64,000 nucleotides of DNA from Trema orientale. Its lineage: Eukaryota; Streptophyta; Magnoliopsida; Rosales; Cannabaceae. This document shows, piece after piece, positions 1 to 11,400 of the stretch. Below the pieces are notes generated by a model. The model made no database searches, had not been told where the DNA came from, and was given only the letters and a program-made list of their open reading frames with translations. The stretch spans positions 28,878 through 92,877 of the forward strand of contig JXTC01000049.1 in assembly GCA_002914845.1 (NCBI GenBank), in the 5' to 3' direction. Both the position numbers and the translations under genes were made by a program. How positions within the stretch are numbered: the first letter of the stretch is position 1; every line of letters starts with the position of its first letter.

Positions 1-379
1 TATTTAATCCAGTATTTTACTTCTTAAATTTTAGGAAACATATGCACTTCTTATACTAACTGATGAGAAAAAAGAGGTATCATACATACGTGGGTTCATC
101 CAGCCAAATACACCATGAAATGTTGAGTTAGAACGATTGACGAGCTTCTTACATTTCAGAGGCTCAGTCGCTTAGGACGATGAGACAATGGCCAATGATG
201 CCCATGCTGATGTGGGTGTTACAATTCATGCCGAGGCCACTGCTGAAGATGCTTTGAGGTTGAGCCTATCACGACATAGTAGTCCCCCCCTAGAAATGAC
301 ATTCTGATACCAAATCCTCCACGACCAGAGGAGAGGCTGAGTGAGAACTTATTTAGTGAGATTAAGGCATACTTAGAAC

Positions 380-1760
380 ATCGACTTTCTCTAAGAGTAC
401 TTCTTTCATTCTGAAATCGCTCTCCTGAAATCAGATGTAGCAAGGATAGAGTCGAAGGTAGACTCACTAGTGATACAACAACACAATGATATGCATAATG
501 TTAATGATACAGGTGGCGATTATGACTATGACACTAAGATTTATTACCTCACTCCTCCAATTGTGGTTTATGAATAGTTTGATGAATAGTTTGATGGTGA
601 CCATAGCGAGACAGAGGTTGAGCAACAAGTTGAGACTAAGGAGCAACCTGGTCAGCAGAAATCTGAGACTGAGGTTCAGCAGTAACCTAAGTTGGTGGAT
701 CAACCTGTTCAGCAGCCTTGTCAGGAACCTACTCTTTTAAGGAAGCGTAAGCCTTCACACTGCATCAACTCACCATATATTGACCCATGTCGCAAAACAC
801 GAACCCCCGTGATAAAAAGCTTGTGTACACTCCTTTGCAGATAATCCCTAAGGAAAAAGTAGATGCATTTGAAAAGTATTTGAAATGACATCTACTATGT
901 GTGGTACTACAAAACATACACGAGTTGTTTTTTATAAGATCCTTTCACCCCATATATGGCGGGAAAGTGAGGTAAGTCATGTATTTTTGTACTAATAATT
1001 TTTTTCGGTTATTTATTTTAACCTTGATGAAGCACACAGTTGATTGGTAGTTTCTTCAGTGATTGTTTCTTTTGCAGCATATGGAGGAGGCCATGTTTGT
1101 TATAAGGAAACGCCAACAAAAGTATCCAGACGTGACCAAACAAGACTATCATTCTAGATGAGTTGTTCAGTCAACTCGTATTGAGCAACTTCATTGCCCA
1201 CCCAAACACTCCTGACGAGGCACTATTGTGATACATCACTGGACTCTCCCCCAACCACTGGGGCCGCCCTTGGAAAGATGGACGAAAGTTGTATATGATT
1301 TTGAACTTAAGGGACGAACATTGGGTTACTGTTAAAGCTGATTTGGAAGCATATGATATAGTTATTTTTGATAGTAATATTGAGGAGACCACTGAAAAGA
1401 ATATGGACGAGGCTATGTTGCCACTTTGTACTATGATCCCAATAATGCTTAAGATATCTAGAGATTTTCAACACATAATAGATCATTTACAAGGTCCATG
1501 GCCGTACGGGAGACATCCTCTAAAACTCGAGGTAACTATTTTACTTATTTATTTGATTATGTTTATTTTACGTAAAAATCAAAGAAACTAATCATATTAA
1601 CAATGTGGTAAATAATAGTGGTGATTGTGGAGTGTGTGCAATCAAATTCATCGAGCTTGACATGGAAGGTCTTCCATTTGTGCCCGTTGATGATGGGACA
1701 ATGGTCTTATTCCGAAGGAAGATAGCTGCTGATATTTTTTATGCTGATTGGCACCCATAG
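380..1760 (+). pseudogene. Decayed Ulp1/C48-type peptidase ORF of a Mutator-like element
   Basis: Reading-frame pieces give a charged, coiled-coil-like stretch (about 413-570, with in-frame stops near 570-590 and 680) followed by a C48 cysteine-protease domain. The domain shows the expected catalytic order: His in DEHWVTVK (about 1313-1336), Asp in VIFDSN (about 1362-1380) and Cys in GDCGVCAI (about 1619-1642). A probable intron lies at about 1531-1600. The C-terminus reads ADIFYADWHP and stops near 1760. Ulp1-like proteases are known cargo of plant MULEs (Kaonashi/KIWS-type in Arabidopsis, CUMULE in melon); here it converges on the MURA gene at 3473-5743. At least four stops and several frame changes upstream of the protease mean a full protein is unlikely. 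It could also be a captured host ULP fragment, but the MURA partner favours transposon cargo. Confidence 0.75.
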
Positions 1761-1938
1761 ATTACTTTTTTAAGTATGTAAATAGGATTTTTTGGAATCA
1801 TATGATTAAATCAACTAATCAATGCATAATATAGTTGAAACATGTTATTAATATATAATTAGATTATGCCATGATCTATCTACTTAAATTGTATACTTAT
1901 GTCCCGTAATTTCTTCTCTTACAAATATCTGCTCGACT

Positions 1939-2310
1939 AGATCCATTTGTGCCCTACTGGGTCTATTTCGAGTTATTTTACGTAGACTTTATTGGCCTCG
2001 TTTATGCCTAACTAGACCCAATTATTTGAAGTTTGAATAAAGTAAATATGGAAATCTTAAATGGCTCCATTTGTGCCTAATTGGGTCCACTCGATTGAAT
2101 TCACTTAGACCCAATTGGCCCTGCTTGTGCCCAACTCAGCCTAATCAAGTATTACTTCAAAAGAGAATATTTTCTACGAAACTCGACTGACTCTATTTGT
2201 GCCCAACTGGTCCAATTGAGTTAAGTGACTTAGACTCCATTGGCCTCGTTCGTTCCCAATTAGACCCAATTGGGTCCAATAAACTAAACCCACCTTGGTT
2301 CGATTGGCTG
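1939..2310. repeat. ~125-bp tandem repeat in the MULE spacer
   Basis: Three diverged copies start near 1942, 2066 and 2192 at the shared phrase TCCATTTGTGCC or TCTATTTGTGCCC. Each contains AACTGGGTCC/AATTGGGTCC-like words. The copies lie between the convergent Ulp1-like and MURA ORFs, and related words recur at 3080-3310 and 5930-6250. Confidence 0.6.
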
Positions 2311-3472
2311 AATTAAGCCTAACTGCACCCAGTTAAGTCTCAATCCACTTTGTAAAGAGTAGCCTAAGTATGATCAATTGGATCTAAATAAGAGTTAATC
2401 TACTTTTTTTGAAGTTTGCCTATTTGTGATCAATTCACATAAAACATTGTGAACAATATTTGTACATTGGTTATTATATTCTTTATACAAAATTACATTT
2501 TATAAGTACATTGAATGAAATAATTTTTGTTAATATATATTATAGGCTACTTGTATACTTTGTCTAGTGTTTGCATCTAAGATAAGTAATCCATTTTAAC
2601 GAAAATTTGTCAAGGATAAATTTTTTTATGTTAGTAACTAAAGTATGTATGGTACTATCCCTAAATAGAAGATAATAAATTTGGATGAGAAAGAAATGAT
2701 TTTAAGAATTGTAGGGAGCAAATATAGAAATCGAATTTTATGGTAGTTAAAATCAAGAATCAATAAAACTTCAGTTTCATATATATTTTTCAAGTTTAAA
2801 TTAAATATCTACATTATAATAAAAATAAAGTTTAAATTTTCAAGCTATAATGTGATTATTTTCTCAAACATAGAATAACAAGTGTAATTTTGATTTAAAA
2901 AATCTTCTAAGTTAGAGACAGAAAATGATTTATTTTACAAAACTTACAAACTACATAGGAGAATAAAACAAAAATTATCAAACATACAAATATCAAATTT
3001 AATCTCAAGAATATATCGCATGTTCCTATCACATACAAATATATTATCAATATAGAAAGTATCTTTTTTTTTTTGGAAAACCTGATTGGACTCGACTGAA
3101 ATAAAAGTGCACCCAGTATAGTTTCTTTTGAGCTCCACCGGACCCAATCGGAGCATAAATGGATCCAGTCATGTTCATAACAGAGCACATCATAACTTTT
3201 TGGAAAACTAAACTCGACCAAATCGGGATATAATTAGATCCAGTCGAATTAAAAAGAAACTCGAGTGGATCCAGTCGAAGCACAAATAGATCCAGTCGAG
3301 CTCAAAATTATTTATTTTTTAAGCCACTTTATAGATAATAGATAAAAATAGCCCTGCTCAAATATGTACTACATAATATATAAAACAAATACATAATAAA
3401 AGCATCCTTGCAAAGAATATTATATATTTCAAATAAAATGAATTTTTGGCTACACGATCTCTACTTCATGAA
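2311..3472. other. AT-rich spacer inside the MULE region, no gene
   Basis: I see no coding signal. From about 3080 to 3310 there are dispersed GGATCCAGTCGA/GACCCAATCGG words related to the tandem repeats on either side. Short ORFs here are chance readings of those repeats. Confidence 0.5.
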
Positions 3473-5743
3473 CTATAATTGAGAAGAACTGGTTGGAAGA
3501 GGGCACTTCTTCTTGGTGTATCCGAGGCATCCACATAACTCGCACCTTTTTCTACTTTTTTTGCCTTTTCCTTATGAAGGAGATCTTTGCTATTTTGGTC
3601 TACCTTATTTGTTAGGTTTTAGTGGAGGTAATACCTCAATAATTACTTCATCTTCAGGGATATCCCAGTCCTCTTTTGGAGGCACTAGGTAAATAGTCTC
3701 CGTATAGGCTTAGTGTCCAAGTTGATAGCTTGTAGTAATCAGAGCACAATTCATATACTTGCATGTTCGCTGCCTCGCATGCTACTATGGCATGTGCATA
3801 AGGAAGTCTATCGATGTCAAAGACACGACATGAATAACGCCTTTGACCAAAATCAACCACCGTATCATTGCTTTTTCTAATTACCTCATACTTAAACCGA
3901 TTAAGTTAGTTTATCTTCATTCCAGGTGCCTGTTTGAATCTTTCCCTCACAATGTCCTCTGTCTTCGACGTCAAAGGTGTATCCAATGTTTCAGTAGATG
4001 CCGCGGTATTCTGGTGTTTGTTGAACCATTTAGATATTTTTTCTGGATAACATCTAATAACGCAAGTATCGAGTGATCTTTAGCATCCTTCATCACCCTT
4101 ATTGATTGATTCGGTGCAATTTGTGGTCATAATGTTGTATCGAGAATCTGTAAAGTGAGCTCTTACCCATTTTGTCACATCAACATGTGCGGTATCCTCA
4201 AAATATATCACAGCTCCTGGATACCTATTTTTAAGTTCATTATAGAGCTTATTAAACTCGGAAACTTTATATGCATGGGCAGTATCCTCAAATTGTTTGA
4301 TAATACCTTTAAGTTTGACATGATTTTTTATATTCTAGGAGAGATGCCACCTACAAAACCCATTGTGTGCCTTCTTATAAATTTTTTGAACTCTTTTGAT
4401 GATGCTTTTATGTCGATCTGAAATAATGACCAACTCATCATCATCTTGTATAAAATCTTGTAGCTTTTGAAGGAACTAAGACCACGAAGCATCATTCTCA
4501 GAGTCAACCACTGTCCAAGCAATAGGATATTAATAATTACTATCTTATGTTGTGGCGATAAGCATTACCCCATTGTTATCACCTCTCAACTAAGTTTCAT
4601 CCACTACAATAACTTTCCTTATGCAATGATATCCTCTAATGCACGTATCATATGCTTAGAAAATGTATTTGAATATATTAGATTGGGTAACATCTAAATG
4701 TGTGACCGTGCCAGGATTCATCTTCCGAACCATATACAAATAAGTTGGGAGTAATTGAAAACTCAACTCTAATGAACCCCTAAGAAAGTTGTTAGCAAGT
4801 TTTCTTCCCTTCCAAGCTTTCCAAGATATTATTGGAACATGACGGTTTTGCATCATAGTCATTATTGATTTTGGAGTCGATGTCTCTTTTTGACTTTCGA
4901 AATGTGAGTTCACTATCTGTGCAACTACTGATGAACTTGCTTGTCTGTGCTTCCGCTTTCGATTGACAAGGGAGCAAGTATGAGTATTGCAATATGTTCG
5001 GATAGAAAAATGCTCCGAGTTTGTAACCTTTCCTGCTCGGATTGCCCATTTACATGTCTTATTAATGCATTTCGTTATATATAATGACTTTGTAGATTTC
5101 TTTATCTCCATCTCAAAGTCTTCAGAGCAATATCATGTAATTTACTTATTACTTCATCTTTGTTAGCAAATTCCTGACCAATTGCCAAATCTGACTCGTC
5201 TGTAAAACTAAAAGGCTCGTCACTACAAATAATGTTTAGAGGTTCATAATTTTCTGAAATTATTAAATCTACATCTGGACATGGTGGAAATTTTGGACAT
5301 TGTGGAGCCAGACTTGATGTCGTTGCATTTATAATAAGATGATGCGTTGTGCTAATGCCAATATTCTCTCTAATGTGGCCTGGTGCAGAAGCTATATCGC
5401 AAACATTTCTTTCAACATGAAAGTCACCACTGATGTTATTTGACAATGTTGGATCATTTTTATTTCTACATCCTTCAATCGCTTTATCACATTCATCTTT
5501 CTCAATTAGCTCCACACATAGAATTTTTCTATGTTTGTGCTCTTCAATGTCAAAAAGATATCTAATAACACATTCATCACTTCGTAACGTGACTGGGGGC
5601 AGACAATAAGGTAAGTAACTTAGTTTCAAATATATTTTATTATAGTCCACACTAAGTTTGTCATATAATTTCAACACCAACTTCGAAAACTTAATAATAG
5701 ATTTGTTAAAAATAAGAATAATAGTTTCTGGATTCTTTGGCAA
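3473..5743 (-). pseudogene. MURA-type Mutator transposase, degenerate
   Basis: Read on the minus strand from 5743. The N-terminal part (5743-5102, about 213 aa) ends in the DLAIGQEFANKDEVISKL segment typical of MuDR N-terminal domains. The next frame (to 4656) carries a Cys/His DNA-binding motif (CKWAIRA followed by IRTYCNTHTC). The DDE core follows in pieces: VIVVDETQLRGDNNG, WTVVDSENDASW and ELVIISDRH, giving the expected acidic residues. Near the C-terminus the zinc knuckle reads CELCGCLGYTKKKC, with Tyr where His is usual. It ends at a TAG at 3473-3475. Internal stops (for example after MLIATT and in SW*FLQKLQ) and frame shifts at about 5105 and 4656 break the gene, although introns could explain some of the joins. 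The N-terminal start is uncertain. The element is probably dead but fairly young, given how well the core is preserved. Confidence 0.85.
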
Positions 5744-5924
5744 CTACTCATAAGACTCTTCATTCTCCTTTCATTTCCCATCATATTGTGCATATATTAT
5801 TGTACGAGTCATTTTTGTAATAAAAATTTACAATTACTATTGATAAATATTGCAAGTAAAAAAAAATATTTATCAAAATTTTTTTAAAAAAGAAACAAGA
5901 ATAAAAAATTAAGAAATAAAAGAG

Positions 5925-6255
5925 CTCGATTGGGATGGAGCCGATCGAGTTATTTACACTTTCATAAAAAACTCGAATGGGTCCAATCGAGCTCGATTGG
6001 AACCAGTCGAGCTATATAATAAGCTTTCTAATGAATCTAATTGAGCTCAATTGGAGTTCTAATCAGGTTATTTACTCTTTAATAAAGAACTCGAATGGAT
6101 CCAATCAAGCTCGATTGGAACCAGTCAAGTTATATAAGAATCTTTCTAATGAATCCGATTGAGCTTAATTGGAGTTCCAATCAAGTTATTTACTCATTCA
6201 TAATAAACTCGAACGGATCCAATCGAGCTCGATTGGAACCAATCGAGTTCTACTA
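5925..6255. repeat. 118-bp tandem repeat with 18-bp palindrome
   Basis: Copies start with ACTCGAA(T/C)GG at 5971, 6089 and 6207, a spacing of exactly 118 bp, and the third is partial. Copies 1 and 3 contain the perfect palindrome CCAATCGAGCTCGATTGG; copy 2 has one change. The repeat lies just upstream of the MURA ORF, so it may be a subterminal repeat of that element. Confidence 0.8.
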
Positions 6256-7850
6256 TTCATCTTCTTCTTAGGTTTGATTTCCACACAAAAAACTTAAATG
6301 CAACAAGATTTGAGAGATTTGAAATACTGAATTTGATATTATACAATGTGAAAAGTACCTGTATTCATGCTTGATTCGAATGATTGAGAAATTATGCCAA
6401 TAATCTTAAGAGTAATAGGAAACTCAAATTTAGATGATAAGAGAAGAGAAGAAAAAAGAGAAAACAATGCAAGAATGGTTGGACTGGAGACCTAGACTAG
6501 AGCTACTCGTTCACTCCAATCCCTCATCCAATGCCTTCCAGTATTATTTCTAATTTTCTTTTTTTCTTTTTCTTTTTTCTTCTAGGGTTTTATTTATTTT
6601 ATGAACTACTTCCCTGTCATCATTTACTAAGGGTATGATAGGAAAACTATAAGTTTCATTAATATGGAGGTCATGGCTCTAAAAAATACTTTTAAAAGGT
6701 CATGATCTGAATAAAAAGGTCATTTAAGGTTATAAAACTCAATGGTCCTATAAAGTTTCATTAAATAGAATGTTACTGAACTAATTATTACTTTTAAAAG
6801 GTTATGGAACTTAAAAAAAAATATCATTTAAACCTATATAACTATACGGTCTTTGTTGCAAGGCATCAAGAAATTCAGTGTGTTAATTGTACAATAATAA
6901 TAATAATAATATAGTAAAGAAGAGTAAAGAAAATAGTCAGCTAGTTTCATACGTGGAAGAAAAATAGTCAACTAGTAGGTAAGTGTAATTCTCAACTAAT
7001 TTATAATCAACTAATCTAAGGAGAAAATAGTCAACTAGTAAATAAGTGTAATTCTCAATCGGTTTATAATTATAAACTAGTTCATAATCAATTGGCAATG
7101 AAAATAGTCAACCAATATAATGGGAATTGGCATTATTTGAAATTTCATTATAGAAATTGTTGTAATTGTAAAAAATAAAAGGAAATCGTTATAAGTAAAA
7201 ACATAAATCTATAAAGTACTACTAGTAGTAATTTCTCCATTCTTCTTTCCTTTTAGTCATCTCTAATCCAATACTCTAAAACCATGTAACTTTTGCACTA
7301 AAATAGTATAACTTTCGTATTATATTTTTTTTTTCATCTCGAATTCATTACACTAAATACTATATCAAAAAGAATATTCTCTTTATTTTTTGGACCAAAT
7401 CTTCTCTGTATTAAAATATGTCCTAGTATATTTTTGAGAAATTAACATTTAAATGGGGACATTTTGAGAACAACGGTACTCTACATTTAAATGGGAATAT
7501 TTGAGAACATCGACACTATGTGCCACTGCTACATGCCACGTCATCAATGACACAGAGCGCTGCAATTGCACTAAAATGCGGTTTTTTGGAGATGAATCGG
7601 AGATGCTCTTGTGCAATTTTTTTATATAACACGAATTAAATAATTATTAATTAGCGCCGCCCCCTAAAAAAAAATTAACGCAAAAAGGCAAGTCAATTGC
7701 AAGTTGGACTCAATTGTAAAGATGGGTTTGTATTTCTTCTGTTGAGTCATAATACAAGTCTTTTTCTCAGAAAATAATAATATAAAATAAAATAAAAAAG
7801 TTGAATTCTCCATTGTAAAATTCACTTTCCTGTACACTTTTTTCCTTTTT
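6256..7850. other. AT-rich intergenic DNA with short repeats
   Basis: No gene seen. A diverged ~65-bp tandem repeat with the words AAAATAGTCAACTAGTA and AAGTGTAATTCTCAA occupies about 6930-7115. A short AAT microsatellite sits near 6892-6911. The rest is low-complexity A/T sequence. Confidence 0.5.
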
Positions 7851-8199
7851 TTTTTTTTTGGGGACTCTTTTAAAAGATTCTCTTCCTTACTGCTTACTGC
7901 TTAGTGTGGCATATGAGCATTGGCATTAGCATTTCTCTTTCTTTCTTTCTTTCTTTCTTTATTTTCTCTCTTTCTTTTATTCAATTATTCACATTCTCTG
8001 CTCCGCTGGTGTTTCGGTTACCTACCTGACAAAACACAAAACACAAAACACAAAATGACTCTCTCTGACTGACTGACTGACTGATTGAGAAGAGAGAGAG
8101 AAGAAAAAGCCAAAAATCCCAAAAGCAATTCCCACTTTTTCTCTTGAAACCATCCTTCTCCTTCTTCTTCTGAAAACAGAATCTACCCACTGCACCGCC
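7851..8199 (+). promoter_or_regulatory. SH3P1 promoter/5' leader with simple repeats
   Basis: This is the stretch before the SH3P1 start codon. It contains a CTTT tract (about 7936-7980), an ACAAA tract (about 8033-8055) and GACT repeats (about 8069-8085), then CT-rich leader sequence. The start is in CCGCCATGG, a good plant initiation context. The exact transcription start cannot be read from the sequence. Confidence 0.45.
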
Positions 8200-8466
8200 A
8201 TGGACGCTATACGAAAGCAGGCCACCAAGCTTAGGGAGCAAGTCGCTAAGCAACAGCAGGTTCTGATTTTCTTTATATTTTTTTTCTCTTTTTTCTTTTC
8301 AAGTTTCATCAATGGGAAGTGCTTTGAATTCGGAATTGAAATAAGCTTTGAGCTTTCGTTACTCGTTGCTTTCTGCAAATCTGGGTTGTGTCTCTTTTTA
8401 ATTGGAGTGACCCATTTCTTTTGCTGCTTCTTTTCGTAGATAATACAGATTAACTTCCTTCGGGGA

Positions 8467-8499
<33 letters not shown>

Positions 8500-11400
8500 A
8501 AAGTGCTCAGTTCCATCATTTTGATTTGTTTCTAGTGATCAATTCGTTTAATTCCGAATGATATATAGGCTTAAGTTAAAGATCTGATTTTACTGTTGAA
8601 TGTTCTTGAAAAAATGTCTTCTTCAAGAATCTATTCTTAATAAAAGGGTGTGATCAATCAATTTTTGTTTCGAAATCTCAGTAAAAGTGTTTGCTAGGCT
8701 TGGCTGGTTTGCCATAGAGAGATGAGATTAATACCTGTGAATCAGTGCAAAGGGGGAAAAGGAAAAAAGAAAAAAAAAAAAAGCCCTCAATTGGCTCTTT
8801 CTACTTCGTGGTGTGTGATATGCGAAGAAAACTGTGAAGTTTTAGATGGTGTGCCATCGCAATGGAGTGTAGCTACTGGCTAGAGCTTTATGGTGGTTCA
8901 TATTGTTGGTTCAAGCTAGTTTTGAAGGGGTGTTTGTGTTTCCTCAAAACTGTGAATGATTAATGATTGAGCAGCCTATTGGCTTTGGCGACGGAAAGAT
9001 GGCGTTTATAATGTGGAATTATGGGGTAATGGAAATTTAGCAGGAGTTGTAACTGTATGGGAGAGACCCATGTTTTTAGCTTCTATTTGGGCATCAATGG
9101 CTGACGAGGGTTAAAATACTTTTCTTTATCTTTGATTGTTCTTAGCTGGAAGGATAAATTGCTAGGACTGTTCTGAGTACTTTATTTTATCCTCTTGTTT
9201 TTTCAGAGGATATCTTTTTCATCGAGCTATATATCTCCTACTGTTTTTCTTTAAATGTAAATGGCTCCTTGAACCAAAAGTTAAATAGATAAGTACTAAC
9301 GTTACTTTAGAAAATATGGTGATTATCTTCCATTTATTACACATACAAGAAATTATGAATACGCTCCTGATAAGTGAATTAATGATCATGAAAGTTAGAG
9401 TTTTTCATGTCAATCTTTTGAAGTTATCTTGCTGAACATCGGTCTTTTACATCATTTTTGTAGTGCCTCAAGCAAGAACCTTTTCTTTTTGTTACTTTTG
9501 AATTGTAGTTTGTCATATATTTAGGCTTTATCATTCTTTATGCGGCAGGCAGTATTGAGACGATTGGGAAGCTTAAGTAATGACGATGCTCTTTTTGATG
9601 AAGCTGAACTCACTTACGACCAACAACTTCAAAATTTATACAACTCTACAAGGGCAGCTAAGGTAAGTGTTTGACTCCTCCAAAGTTAGGTTAACTTCCA
9701 CTATAGCATCTTTAATTTGAGCATTGAGTTCTTATGATTTACCTTCAGTTAGTGCATCAAGCAATGCTTTATTCCTTGTTATATTTGTATAAAGTCTAAT
9801 AATCATTTTGATATCCAGCATTTTCAGAGGAATATTGTTCGTGGAGTTGAAGGATTTATATCCATAAGCTCAAAGCAAGTGGAGATAGGTAGTAATTTTT
9901 GTTTGGTTTTGGATTTAGTTCATTTCTCTAGGCTAGTATATGAAATTTTACCTTTAAAAAATTCAGTGAGAAAGTTGGCTGAAGATTGTTGCAAATATGG
10001 AGATGCAAATCAATCCATTCATGCTCCCCTCGCTAGAGCTTCCACTTACTTTGGTACCTCACATAATTCAATAGAAAAGGAGAGAGAGACTTTGCTTAAG
10101 ATCCTTGGTGATCAGGTAATTTCTTCGACATCTCCTTTGTCAAATCATCTTCTCAACATATGATTCTTGGAAATCAGTATCACAAGCGGAATAGATTTTA
10201 CCCTTTTCTTGAACAGTACATGTCAAATACGACTCCCATTGCACTTGTAAAAATACATATTTCACCCCTGTATATATATTTGTTGATAAAATTCGGAATA
10301 CTTTAAGTTTGGCTTCCTTATTTATTTCTAAAACCTAAGCGGTATATATTTATATCTGTGTTTGGTTTGACTATGGAGTTTGAATGGTTGTGGGTCTTAA
10401 GCTTGGAACTGAAATATGTGAGTTTTGGGTTTGCAAAGGGTTTGTCTCAACACGGTATATGATTTTGGTGCAGGAGGTTGTGGGAAATGAGAATTACACT
10501 TGCTCTACACTATGAACAAGTAAGTTTAGGTTTTATTTGGTTAGAGAGAAAATATCTAAATCGCTATGAGTGGGAAGGGAAACACACTAAGCCACTCTCC
10601 TTATGCTCAAACATCCCAGTTTCCACTCTCCTTCAGCTCAAACATTCGAGTTTCCACTCTTTTTATGCTCAGACATTCTAATTTTAATTAGTGTTCGAGT
10701 ACTTTAGCAGACTACCTTTGACAGAATTGCTAATTTTAATTAGTGTTCGAGTACTTTAGCAGACTACCTTTGACAGAATTGCTATGTCTAATCCTCGAGC
10801 CTAGGACAAGAGTATTTGATTCACATGGCTTGGGCTACACCCACATCCAGGAAAAACCATCTTTTTCTCAACAATGCAAAAGTATTTCATTCACATGGCT
10901 TGGGCTATGCCCACTCCCTTCACACCCCACTTCCCTATTCTTCCCCTTTTTATTCTCTTTTTACTAGGATAACCTTTGGCTTTGGGCACTTCTAGTTTTA
11001 TGCTAGGCTGTTAAGCACTTTTATGCTTAACACCTTGGATCGTGCAGTGCTTTGGCTTTATGCTTCTTGGGTTAATGATCAATATTTAAGCAATGATTGA
11101 AACTCTTAACGCTATGTAAAGATTTGGTGCTTATATCACACTTTATATGGATTCTAAACATTATCTTTAATAAATTTTAGATGATTTAGTACTAACTTAA
11201 ACATTATCTTTAATAAATTTTAGTGATTTAGTACTAACTTATTTATTTTCTATGAACATTGCAAATAATGAGTAAGGCATGAAACTTGTGGTTATTCTCT
11301 AGGTAAATAAATGGCCCTAAGGAATTGAACCCGATATTATCTGGGACCAAAGGACAGGTTTAGCTGCTCGACTAGCCTTCAGTGTGATGAGAAATTATTA

